From: Embiotoca jacksoni
Taxonomy: Eukaryota > Chordata > Actinopteri > Embiotocidae
Assembly (NCBI GenBank): GCA_022577435.1
Contig: JAKOON010000012.1
Coordinates: 10,657,412 to 10,721,411 of the forward strand
Direction of reading: 5' to 3'
Length of the DNA: 64,000 nt
The notes beneath the pieces are model-generated. The model did no database searches, had not been told where the DNA came from, and saw nothing but the letters and a program-made list of their open reading frames with translations. Below, piece after piece: positions 1-10,869 of this stretch. The translations under genes were made by a program, and so were the position numbers. How positions within the stretch are numbered: position 1 is the stretch's first letter; each line of letters starts with the position of its first letter.

Positions 1-2470
1 GTCTCTGCTCACGGATAATGAAGCACTTAAGATCTCTGTGGCAAGAAGCTGCTCCCTGTGGGGACAGAGTGCCGTCTTAATGTTTCCAGAATGTACTGTG
101 CAGTTTATCAGGGAAAAGCCTGGAATTGACTCGAAACAAGAATGCTTCTCGCTTGCCCTCCATCCATCGCCGTCTCACTGCATTGCTTTCACTAAACCGA
201 GGTGGTGGTGGGTGAGGACCAGATGTAGTATCTCTCCCAGACGACAGGGGGAACCACGTGCCAATCAGAAGTGGCAGAGGACCTACAAGGCTGACTCTCT
301 CTGCTGTTGAGTGGTACCCTTCAGGGACTCGGATCTAGTTACAGCCTTTAATGCGGCCTCATTCTGTGTTGCCTTTTTAATTCTTATGTATATGGAAAAG
401 CTAACTCATCTTGTTAACGTAATGACATACAATAATAATAATGATGACCTATAATAGTTCAGACAGTAATAACAGATAATAGGGACAAACGGCTGCGTCA
501 AGAGCGAACTGGAGGATGAAGACTGGGATATTCTGTTTTAGGACTGGACTCTCTGGGATAATGTGTTTTATAAATGTGTACAGACTGCTATTGTGATACC
601 TTCGAACGAACCTGGGAAAGAACTAATTACAAACTATTCTGTAATGCACAAGATATTTTATATTGTAATTTTGATCACATGAGTAGTGACAGCTTTTCTT
701 TGAGCCTTTTTTATTATTATTTGGCTTGCCTGTATTTGTGGTTGTGATGTGAGGTGGCCATTTAAGCGTCGAACTAGTTATAGAAAAAGTTGCAAGTCAG
801 GAGGCTGTTGGTGTTTTTTATGTGTGCCAACATACCCGATGCCTAAAGGACTATAGGAAACTGTTTTTCATATCACTGATTTCTGCAATCCACTGCATGA
901 GCCAATACTGAATCCAGCGCCGTTGGATCTTCATTTATACTTTTTTATGAGTTTTTGTACTTCCCTTTAAAGATCGAACACACAATGCATTCTGTAGCCA
1001 TTTCGAATAAGGTCTTACTGATAGTGTCTATACTAAGAGTTAAATGTATTTTGCTGTGAGTGCAGATCAGGGATTTATCAAAAAATCTGAAAATGTATAA
1101 ACGGTCAACAGGGAGTCCATTTGGCAGAAACCTTTTGAAACTGCAGAAGCGTTTTCTCTTGTATTGTTGTCTGGCCAGTAGCTTACAGGGTTCTCTATGC
1201 TATGTACAGGTTGATATAGGTTTAACTGATGCTTCTGTATATCTTGTCTTCCTTTCATTTGAAAAGAAATTTTAAATATAAAAGTATTATAGGTTGCTAT
1301 TTTTTTAAGCACAGAATATTAGTTTATGATTAAATGCTACAAGAATGGGAATATGAAAGTGTACCTTTTCTGTAAAAACTAATTGAATGTGGAATTGTAT
1401 GAGCTGACAGTTTTCTTTTTAATTGTAAATAGGCACATCTGGATCCAATTAAAAATCCTATAATTCCTTGAAACTTCTGTGAAATGACTCTGCACCTGGC
1501 TCTTTATTCTATTGATCTGTCTAATGAGTGGGCTGAGGTGGCGGTTTGTTGGGAGGATTTAAAAGTGGATTTCTAATTGAAGAATATGGGTTTGCAGCAA
1601 CACCTGGTGGCAGATAGATTTTTTTTTGTTATCAATAAGAGTTAAACCTGGAGATGGGTTTAAGATGCTTTAGAATCATGATGGCGGCTATAAGAAGATT
1701 GGAATACATTTGGTATTTTTAGTGTACAACGTAGAGGTTTAAAGCAGTGTATTTTGTAAACGGTAAAACTACATTTTTATCTGTGGCTGTATTTGATGAG
1801 GTGATGCTGTAAGGTGAGGATGTTGTGCTATTACAGCAGCAGAATAAAGGCCAAAATAAATGTATAATATATCCAAACATAGGCCTATCTACAGATTGTT
1901 AAACAATGCTAAAATGTAGATTAAATGAGGAAATTCAGAATCTCCTGATAGCTAAACAAAGAATGTGAGCAAAATTTTATTATACAAAAAAAACCAACTC
2001 TTTATACTATCCTATTTATGTTTTTGAACAAATGCACTGATACCCCATATATGACTGACACAAACTCCTGAAATATAATACGTTAAGTTAAAGTTAAGTC
2101 TAAATACAACTATAGGTAGTAGAAATATATAGCACACTGTAGATAGAAATATCCATTCCTTGAGTTAGAAAATAATTAAATTTCTTCACTGTAATTAAAA
2201 TTATGTATCAATATGTTTACTTTTGCATATTTTTTTTGATAATAATCAAAATAATTCATTTTACACTGTTGTATTTCACATTGTGTCGTTAGGCCTTTTG
2301 TCGTTTTATTTCAATAAGTTATTAAATGCAGTATTTTTCATTCATTTCCATATTACTTCTTTTAATGGTCTGTGTATTGTTCCACCACCGGGTACAAGTA
2401 CTTTTACACAGGAAAAAAAAAAAAGATCGCGGGACATCTTGATGTTACTGTCTCTTTAAGGACACGCGCG
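1..2470. other. Noncoding 5' flank, possibly 3' UTR of an upstream gene
   Basis: No open frame here resembles a known protein; the longest, about 100 codons from base 2, has low-complexity composition and no family motifs. Clustered AATAAA signals near 1842-1860 on the plus strand are compatible with the end of a long 3' UTR from a plus-strand gene to the left. In human the gene upstream of RCC1 is PHACTR4 in the same orientation, but nothing here proves that identity. The UTR reading is inference. Confidence 0.3.
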
Positions 2471-2578
2471 TTCCAAAGGGTCCGAAGAACGTAACGCGTC
2501 ACGTGCACGTCTCGAGACCGGGAACAGTCTGCGCATGCTCACTTTGTAGGCAAACTCCAAAACTTCCAGACATCACAG
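2470..2578 (+). promoter_or_regulatory. rcc1: Candidate rcc1 promoter and noncoding first exon
   Basis: A short CpG-bearing patch in otherwise AT-rich sequence. It holds an E-box CACGTG at 2500-2505 and an NRF1-like TGCGCATGCTC at 2530-2540. A consensus splice donor, CAG followed by GTCAGT, at 2576-2584 would close a noncoding exon at 2578 and join to the coding exon near 4119. E-box and NRF1 sites fit a housekeeping cell-cycle gene. The transcription start is not determined and the exon is inferred from the donor alone. Confidence 0.5.
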
Positions 2579-3002
2579 GTCAGTAAATTATCAGCTCCTT
2601 ACGCTGTCGATTCAGAAACCCGAGCGACATTAAACACTCTGCTGCTGGTTCGTCCCGCATGTGATGAAATAAACGTCGTTACTGCGGTTCGTTCATTCAT
2701 TCATTCACCGCCGAATATCGGGCTAACCACCGCTAGCTTAGCCGGCTAGCGCTGGTTAGCAAACAGTTAGCCGGTCTCAGTCAGAAAAAAAAAAAAAAAA
2801 AGCTTTAATGCCAGTTAATTAATTAACATCGATACAGCTGCACGAACATGTGTTTTACGTCTCGCTCTCTGAACTGTGTCGGTAGCTGATCGTGTCATTA
2901 GTTATTCACTGTCCAGAATCGAGCGGAAGCTCAGACATGTAACTGGATGTTAGCCAGGGCACATGGACGCTGACATCGGTGGATCACGCAACAAGTTGTT
3001 AG

Positions 3003-3052
3003 TATATATTATATATTATATATATAATATATATATATATGTATATATATAT
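3003..3052. repeat. (TA)n microsatellite in rcc1 intron 1
   Basis: About 50 bases of nearly pure alternating TA with a few interruptions. It lies in the presumed first intron of rcc1. Confidence 0.9.
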
Positions 3053-3361
3053 GTTGTGACTGAGAGTTCAGCTCGACTCCAGTTGAAGTTGTTGAACTCC
3101 TCGTGTCTTTGTGTTGAGGACGTTTGGTTTCACACCAACATGTGAGCAGCTGTCTGAAACAACCTGACTCTGTTCCTGCCATTCAAATGAGCCTCTCGAC
3201 AGCTCGCGGTTCATATTACGACTAAAATAAAGGCTTGTTATTGACCGACGGGTCCAATTGGATTATCTGTAACCAGCAGTCAAGATATCCCTCAAACCTG
3301 TTCATCAAAAACCATCAACTCTGTAAGAGTTCATGTTTAAATGACAGTTATGGTAAATGTT

Positions 3362-3394
3362 GTTATTATTATTATTATTATAATTATTATAATA
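3362..3394. repeat. (TTA)n microsatellite
   Basis: Repeated TTA units with one TAA interruption, within rcc1 intron 1. Confidence 0.85.
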
Positions 3395-4136
3395 CAGTGT
3401 AGGCCACACTGTACCTGTAATATCCCCTCAAATGCCCTGAGTGTCACGTGACCAGTAGCTCCTCAGACTATTATCGGTCTGATTCATGACACGTCTTGTG
3501 ATTTTTCTCCTGTTGTCAACTGTTTAACATGTAAAAATTAGATAGGAGTTTAGATGATAGACCTCATGCAGGGTTTTCCCAAACATCCTTTAGTGCACCG
3601 CTGAAGCCAAAGGAACATGACATCCCTGTGTGACCTTTTCACGAAGGTTTTGCCTTTATGCTTTGCGGGTATTGTTTTATTTACAACTCACTCGAGCTTT
3701 CCCATTTAAAAAAACAACAACAACAAAAATGTACACGGTAACGGTTATATTAAAGGTCTAAAATTAAGAGTAATGGCATATTTCTAATTGAAAAATTTGA
3801 TATTTTCTTGGAGGAGGACCTCCAAACCAAACGCTAATGTGAAATATTTTAGATTTGTTCAATCACATTAAATCATGTCTCCTTGTTTGTTGTTGTGTTG
3901 GCTTTTGTTTAAACTGGTCCAGAGTTTGTGGTCCATTATGTTGTAATTTACACACTTCTGTGGCATTTAACACTTATCCTGTTTTGTTTTTTTTATCTGT
4001 CTCATTCTCTAAATTCTTAGTCTCAAATGTCATACGTTAAACAGCGGTCATTCATTGCTAAAGCGGCCTAATTTGAGGTGAAGATATTTACTCGTCTCCT
4101 CTTGTGTTTTGCACAAAGTCCGCAAGTGTTGCTGTC

Positions 4137-4894
4137 ATGCCTGCTAAGAGGACCACCACCAAGAGGAAGTCTGAGGCAATTGTGGAGGAAAGTAATGACT
4201 CCAAGAAAGTAAAAGGTAAATCCCTGCATATTTTATTTCATGTTACAATCAAGTTCGTGCCTGTAAGACGAATAATAATTATAATAATAATAGATCAAAC
4301 TGGTGTGAGAAGACGTTTTGTGTGCTTGTGTACCAGTTTCCCACAGGAGCCATTGCAAGGAGGCGGGTCAGGTTCTTGTGTTGGGCCAGGGAGATGTCGG
4401 ACAGTTGGGTTTAGGCGAGGTTACCATTGAGAGGAAGAAGCCGGCTCTTCTGTCCCTACCAGAGAAAACTGTGCAGGTGATAGCTGGAGGCATGCACACA
4501 GTTTGCCTGAGTGACTCCGGCAATGTAAGTGAACGTCGTGTCATATTTCTGTAATTGCAAGAATAATTCTCTGCTAACATTTGAAGGAAGAAGTCCTAAG
4601 TTTCTTACATAAACTGTTGTTTTTTGTTTAGGTCTACACGTTTGGCTGTAACGATGAAGGGGCCCTCGGTCGGGACACAACAGAGGAGGGATCCGAGATG
4701 GTTCCAGGGAAGGTGGCACTGGATGTGAAGGTGGTCCAGGTGTCAGCAGGGGACAGTCACACAGCTGCACTCACGGACGAAGGATTGGTTTACATCTGGG
4801 GCTCCTTCAGGGTTAGTTAGCTGCTGTTTTCAACCACCTTGTCCTGTACCTGGAAAGTGTGCATATTCGTATGTGTCCAAAATTTGTGAAGTAA

Positions 4895-4933
<39 letters not shown>

Positions 4934-7900
4934 CTAATACCTTCCTCCATATTAATCTTATTCATTTTTTTTAGTTTTTGTTCTATCTCAGCAATATTTG
5001 AAGTGTTTTTTCCTTTCAGTCCCGTAAATGGTCTTTACTGGAACTTGAACAAATGACAGAATATGCTGCTGACTATTTGGTTGAAACACTTTTTAGCACA
5101 TTGACACAGAATATGTTGACGCTTTCCAGGCCTTTCTCTATCTGTATTCATATTTCAGCACTGAGAAAGCATGTGCTGTGTTCAGAAAAATATTCAGACG
5201 CCTTTACTTTTCACACTTTAAATGACTAAAATCTTTTACGAAGGTATTCAGACCCACTTTCTTAGTAGCATACACATCTTCATCTGACTGGCTCACCTGT
5301 ATTCGGATCTAAACCCTAAATCCTCTCATATAGGGAGTCCTCTATCCCCACTATCGTTTGCTATTTTTTTTTTTATCATTTTTTTTTTTAATGTTTTCTG
5401 TATGTGTATCAGAGGAAATATGGCAATTCATGTGTTTCTAATTGCATCATCATTCCTGCTGAATTCACCCTGTTCGTGTTTGTAGCCTGCCTGTCTGTAT
5501 CAGCCATATTTCCTCCTTCACCGTCCAGTCCTTTCCGCTGCAGTCATCTCTCTCAAGTCGGCTCACTTTCAACACGCGAAACCTTTTTTTTGCAGGATAA
5601 CAACGGTGTTATTGGTCTTTTGGAGCCCATGAAAACGTCTCCTGCTCCAGCCAAAGTCCCCATGACAGAACCGGTTGTGAAAATTGCTTCAGGTGAGAAA
5701 CCGTTGGTGTCGCTGTCATATTTTTGCATTTGTTCACTATATGTGAAGTTTCAACAACGTTTGCGTTTAAATCCTCTCGGATGCTTCACTAGGCAACGAT
5801 CACGTGGTACTGGTGACACTGGGGGGACATCTTTACACATCAGGCACAGCAGAGCAGGGGCAGCTGGGAAGAGTTCCTGAGCATTTTTCGAACAGAGGAG
5901 GCAGGAAAGGCCTCGGTAAGTAACGCGCGCCTTTCTCTCTTTGGCAGAGCAGAAGGCAAAAAGATTTTACATCTGCATTAATCTCTCATTATTTCCGATT
6001 ATCGACGATTCTTTCTCGTATGCGGTCTGTAATGTGTTTCACTGCGGCTTTCCTCACTGCGTGTCCTGTGATTTCAGAGCGGCTGCTGGTGCCACAGGTG
6101 GTGAAAGTCAAAGGGAAAGTTCACTTCATTGATGCCTTCTGCGGGGCCTACTTTACCTTTGCTGTGTCAAAAGACGGACACGTGTATGGATTCGGCCTCT
6201 CTAACTATCACCAGCTCGGTCAGTGTTCAGTTGTTATAGTGCTAATCGAATTTGCTTTATAACTCTAACTGTACTGCTGTGTGGTGTGGTTTTTTTTTTT
6301 CTAGTGTTGAGCTGTATTCATCCTCACACCTTTTTTAAAAAAAAAAATTCATCTGTTCAGGCACAAAAAGCACCAAGATGTGTTTTGTCCCTGTAAAACT
6401 GACGTGCTTTAAGAACTCCACCACCTCCTGGGTGAACTTCTCTGGAGGACAACACCACACAATCTGCCTTGATGCTGAAGGTAAGCAGACCGCGTCTAAT
6501 TGAGATTTAACCCCCTTTTAAACAACCCCGTTGAAGGCGGGGACGTTGTTCTGAATGTTCGGAAACGTCTGCACGCTGTAAACCAACGCGTTGTACCTAA
6601 CGGGGTCTTCTTTGTCCCCATCCCCACATACCCCGCCATCCCCCCTCACCTGTAGGGCAGGTATACAGCCTGGGCAGAGCAGAGTATGGCCGTCTCGGTC
6701 TGGGCCAAGGAGCTGAAGAGAAGAGTGAGCCCACACCCGTGATGGGGATGGAGCTGGCTAGAGAAGTGACGTGTGGGGCGTCTGTCAGCTACGCGGTCAC
6801 CAGAGAAGGTGATCAACAAAGAAAATACAACGCAGGATTCAGACTTCCACTTCCGAGTCTTGTTTCATAGAAGCAGTTTATCGCTTGTGTTGAAGGCAGT
6901 CAAGTGCAATTCATCCTCGTACCATAATAATCTAATCAGTTCTTTTTTTTTTTACATTGCCTTCTTCCTATCTCGCATAACTTTTCTCGTCAACCATCAC
7001 TGCGGCTTAGCAAAGGAAATTGGTATTATTTTTTAACAATACACACGTATAACCTTGGACATGGACACGGTGTTCTTTGTCAATGTCACACTCTTTGTAT
7101 GCATCACCATCATCCACTCGGCACTTCCTCCCACCAGGTTTTATGACAATGAAATTACAGCTTTCTTGTTCTGCGTGTGCACTTCACAGAGGATTATTAC
7201 TATTTTCTCAATTGCAACAGGACTGGAGAACACAGGCACTGACCTACTTAGGTACCGCTGGATACACTGTAAATATCCCTTATTGCATTGCGATAGAGAC
7301 CCCTTTATCTTGTGCGATTAAAGTTTAACAATTTAAAGTTAAAAAAAAAAAAAAAAAAGGTCAAATCTTCGGCCGACAATCTAAATCGACGGGTCTAGAA
7401 TTGCACCGAGACACTTTCAGCAACAACTCATTTGGAGCTTTTTGTGTCCAAAGACAGCCTGCAGCAAAATGGCAGTCAGTTATTTTGGATCAAATTGTCA
7501 TCATGTGACTGCTACTGTGACCCACGTCTACAAACCAACCAGAATTCAACAGGAAATGACCTAAAATACACGGACTTGTTTTCAAAATGTCTCTTTTGTG
7601 TAAAGTTTGGGGGGTGGGGGAATCTCCACACGCTCCTCCTCCTTTTTTTTTATGGTTCTTAGTGGCAACACTACGGTCATCCCACACAGCGTGACAAATA
7701 GTAAACATCCACAATTGTTGTTGTTTTTGCACCTCTTAAAAAAAAAAAAAAAAGTGTCTCCCTCTTCTTACTGTTGGCTGTGATTCGTCCTGCACACTTC
7801 AGGAGCGGTGTATGCCTGGGGCATGGGCACCAACCTGCAGCTCGGCACCGGAGAGGAAGACGATGAGTGGAGCCCCGTGAAGATGACCGGCAAGCAGCTG

Positions 7901-7978
7901 GAGAACCGTACAGTACTGATGGCCTCCAGCGGAGGGCAGCACACAGTCCTTTTGGTCAAAGACAAGCAGGAGAGCTGA
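4137..7978 (+). CDS. rcc1: RCC1, Ran guanine-nucleotide exchange factor (9 coding exons, 418 aa)
   Basis: Chromatin-bound exchange factor that loads Ran with GTP and so sets the nuclear RanGTP gradient for transport, spindle assembly and envelope formation. Coding exons: 4137-4215, 4337-4524, 4632-4811, 5596-5692, 5793-5915, 6078-6218, 6361-6480, 6656-6808, 7803-7978. All introns are GT-AG and the phases join cleanly to 1257 nt, 418 aa (human 421). Visible signatures are the basic N-terminal localisation region (KRTTTKRK, KKVK), VSHRSH, the RCC1 repeats LGQGDVGQLGLG, FGCNDEGALGRD, SAGDSHTAAL, SGGQHHTICLD and LGRAEYGRLGLG, and the C-terminal SSGGQHTVLLVKDK. Asp in SGNDH, which matches the human residue essential for Ran exchange, is kept. 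The ATG at 4137 is chosen by homology; an upstream in-frame ATG at 4104 probably lies in the intron or UTR. The loop before the FxDAFCGAYFTF motif is shorter than in human. The next gene, oprd1, converges from the right. Confidence 0.97.
4897..4933. repeat. Poly-T tract in rcc1 intron
   Basis: 37 consecutive T, between rcc1 coding exons 3 and 4. Confidence 0.9.
5187..5285. repeat. Possible Tc1-like terminal-repeat relic
   Basis: Two copies of an ATTCAGAC-type phrase about 60 bases apart, with a CACACTTTA stretch between. The phrasing resembles the ends of fish Tc1-like transposons. No transposase remains. It sits in the rcc1 intron at 4812-5595. The identity is a weak recollection. Confidence 0.3.
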
Positions 7979-8245
7979 TGCCCTTCTCAGACAGAGAGAT
8001 GAGGACAGAGCTTGATCCGTTTCAAGGTGAGGACTTGTTCAGGGTGCCTAAATCGGGGAGGGGGTGAATCTATATGACTTCCTGTGCTGAGCGGAGCGGA
8101 GCGGAGATGCGAGGTTTGGCCTCTTTTACGAGAACTCTCCTGTTCTTAGTGTGGGGGAAATGTTCATGGAAGCTTTTGGTAGATCATGACAAATGAGAGA
8201 CTATTTTTTTAAAACTAGTTTTTGATGTTCCTTTGGATCCTTTTC

Positions 8246-8251
8246 ATTAAA
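8246..8251 (+). terminator. rcc1: rcc1 polyadenylation signal (ATTAAA), proximal
   Basis: ATTAAA, 268 bases after the stop codon, gives a short 3' UTR. A second, canonical AATAAA lies at 8509-8514. Which is used cannot be told from sequence. Confidence 0.5.
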
Positions 8252-8508
8252 GTCACTTGTATGACTGTAAGATGGTATATGTGGTGTTTGTGAATGTGAC
8301 TGTGCATGTACATAAAGGAAGGTTTGTTCCCCAAAACAATAGTCTTTTTAATGTTTTCCTTAAAGCAATAAGTAGGTTGACTGGTTCAGACAGGGGAAGT
8401 TATACTCAGTGAGTGTAACATGTGTGACTACTGTTCATTTTACCCGGCGTGACTATTTTAGTAACAAATTAAACTGTAATTTGCATTTTATTGCTTTTCT
8501 TGTTTAAA

Positions 8509-8512
8509 AATA

Positions 8513-8514
<2 letters not shown>
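8509..8514 (+). terminator. rcc1: rcc1 polyadenylation signal (AATAAA), distal
   Basis: AATAAA just before a 43-base poly-T run, about 530 bases after the stop. It is the strongest signal downstream of rcc1. Confidence 0.5.

Positions 8515-8516
<2 letters not shown>

Positions 8517-8559
<43 letters not shown>
8517..8559. repeat. Poly-T tract
   Basis: An uninterrupted run of 43 T. On the opposite strand it would read as a retroposon poly-A tail, but no retroposon body was recognised beside it. Confidence 0.9.
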
Positions 8560-8562
<3 letters not shown>

Positions 8563-10743
8563 TTTAAGCCTTTTCCTTTCATATGCAGCAATAATATTGC
8601 GACTATTTTGAGAAATGAGTGATAATAATTCATAGAAAATATTCCCAACAATTCATATGAACCTGTGCTGCTTCTTTTTTTTTTTGGCCCGTATGGTACT
8701 AAAATGAATATATATTGTGTCGAGACTGTTGTTCATATGAAACTTTTAGCTGTGGAATACTAAATGGCATTTTTGACCGTTTGTACAGAAACAAAACAAT
8801 TGATTTAATCAACAAAATAGAAGTACAGTACAGAAGGCAATGTTCAGGTTTGCACGTTTGACTCTACAGTAACTGTTTATGTGCCCACAAGGGCATATCC
8901 ACTCCCAAGAAATTATTCCCAATTAAGTCTGAAATATCATTCAGTCAGTATGGAAGACATTTTTCAATAAATGCAGTAAAACTGATTTCATTTTAAATTG
9001 AATAAAAAGGAAACTACTGGACTCTAGTCATTTTCATTGTAACCCGTGTTGAGCATATTTTGTAGTTAATGCTTTGAAGGAATAACTTTCAAGTTCCCTC
9101 TTAATGTTGACGTCTTCGCTATAAGAAGAGCGGAAACACAGCATTGTTGCCATTCAGTCAAATGTGATTTTGATGAGGGGCCCTTCATCTTTGTAATAAC
9201 ATTACACTGGAGTTATCATCAGTCATTTTTAGCCATTTAAAAAAAAAAAAAAATCAGCTTTCCCAGCGTAAGGGCTCAGCCATTGCACCCCAGTTGCTTT
9301 AACTCCTAATATGAATGCAAACAAAGCATTCTGTACGCATAGAGTCTTGAATACAAATCAGAAACACTTAAGGACGCAAATGACGGTGCAAGTCCATACA
9401 TCAAAGCTGCACGCTTTTTTTTTTTTTTTTATGTTGGTGTGAAACGCACGGGGTCCTTGCTCTTCTCATTTTCCTTTCATCTGACCAAAAGGACTGAAGA
9501 TGAAGTGTCAAAAGCTTTGAAAAGCTCGAGTATCTTTCAAAAGCAGCTATTTGATCAGAGTGAACCCCTGTACTTTTTTAAAACTGGAGTTTTAACAAAA
9601 ACAGTTTGTTCTGTGACAATGAAGAAGAAATGTCAGGAGTACATTCGGGGCCACAGTTTACTGCTGATGGTGATAGCCGTGTGGCTGCAGGAGTCTCAAA
9701 AACAACAATGGCAGGACAGTTGATCTTAACTGTTTCTTATATTTTATATAAAACATCTGAAATTATTCTTGGTTTTTAAAGGAAATGCAGCCTGGTACAC
9801 TCACCACAAATATAAAAGCAGTATTTTTCAGATATGTAGCATTCCTCTCCACCCAAACACTTAGGCTATGGTTTTTTTTCAGATGAAATGACCTTCAGAT
9901 ACTTGCAGATTTGTGTATTTCATAATTTATTCACGTTTTTTTGGTCACGCACTGTTCTCACACTTTTAAGTCTCGAGTATTTTTTTTTTGTTTGTATTTT
10001 GGACAGTTATAAACCTCCAGTCCGCAGAAGATTTCTTAAACCTGTCAAAATATAGAGAAGCTGTTGCACTGATGGCACCTCCACGACCTTCAACTATTTT
10101 AAACGCTTACATAAAATTTTTAAAAAAAACAGCCATTCACTGTGCAGACAGCGGTAGATGTGTTTGTGCTGTGACGTTAAGAAAGGTTGCCAACGGATGT
10201 CAAGGGTGGATGCTTTTATCAGACTTCTACGTGTTGATAATACTCTTAAAACCTTCTCGTACGCCCCCAGCACTAAGAGAGACGTTCATACAGGATCGTG
10301 CGGTGACATCCTGCGATTAGTTCCTTTCACTTATAGAAAGTAAAACGGGATTATTTTTTTTAAATAACGCATGTGGGCTCTAATCTTCTTCTCGTCAAAC
10401 TAACCACAGAGGAGAGCGAGGAGTCTCGGGCGCCTGCCATGCGGCATATTCACTCTTAATAACGAAGGGAACCCAAATTTATCTCAAGAGTTGCACACAC
10501 GGCTCTCGTAAGCTTTTGTTGCAACGGCCTCTGCGTGTGACGGGCTCGTCACACAACGCACGACGCGTTCGTGAGCCGCCGCGTCGTGCTGTTCAAATCA
10601 CAACCTAACACCTTACCCGTCATTTAGCTCCGCATTGATTGAGATCTGGCAGCTCCTGAGACACTCTGCGGCTTTTTTTTTTTAATGAACTTAATTAACT
10701 CAGTTCAAATTGTATCGAGTGCTGTTTCTCAAGGGTGTCTTAA
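8560..10743. other. Intergenic, no gene recognised
   Basis: AT-rich sequence with short poly-A and poly-T runs (9239-9253, 9415-9430). Open frames such as 9439-9723 have no recognisable composition or motif. If the minus-strand exon at 10744-10869 is real, part of this stretch would be its 3' UTR; TTTATT near 9926 reads as AATAAA on the minus strand. Confidence 0.5.
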
Positions 10744-10869
10744 TCAAGGAACCCAAAGTTTCTTGATGGCTTTGGAGAGGCTTTTCATCAATGGTTCCAT
10801 CTCAGTGGCAATCTGTTGAACGTGGTGCAACAGGCAGCTGTTATCCAAATCATTCCCTCCGGCTTCACG
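10744..10869 (-). CDS. Unidentified candidate terminal coding exon (41 codons plus stop)
   Basis: On the minus strand a stop-free stretch begins after a plausible acceptor: an 11-T tract, then no AG for about 65 bases until GCAAG at 10870-10873. It ends at TGA (10744-10746). The predicted tail contains LLHHVQQIATEMEPLMK and SLSKAIKKLWVP, an amphipathic helix-like composition unlike translated AT-rich noncoding DNA. I do not recognise the family. No companion exon is certain; a second minus-strand stop-free piece lies at 11008-11097. It may be a chance open frame. Confidence 0.25.
   Translation of the reverse strand, partial: REAGGNDLDNSCLLHHVQQIATEMEPLMKSLSKAIKKLWVP

Noticed and set aside
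2579..7802. U17/E1-type H/ACA snoRNA in rcc1 introns, as associated with the mammalian RCC1 locus
   Set aside because: Looked for the conserved U17 phrases and ACA-box hairpins in every intron and saw none.
8469..8651. Minus ORF with a poly-Lys run
   Set aside because: Product of the 43-base poly-T tract.
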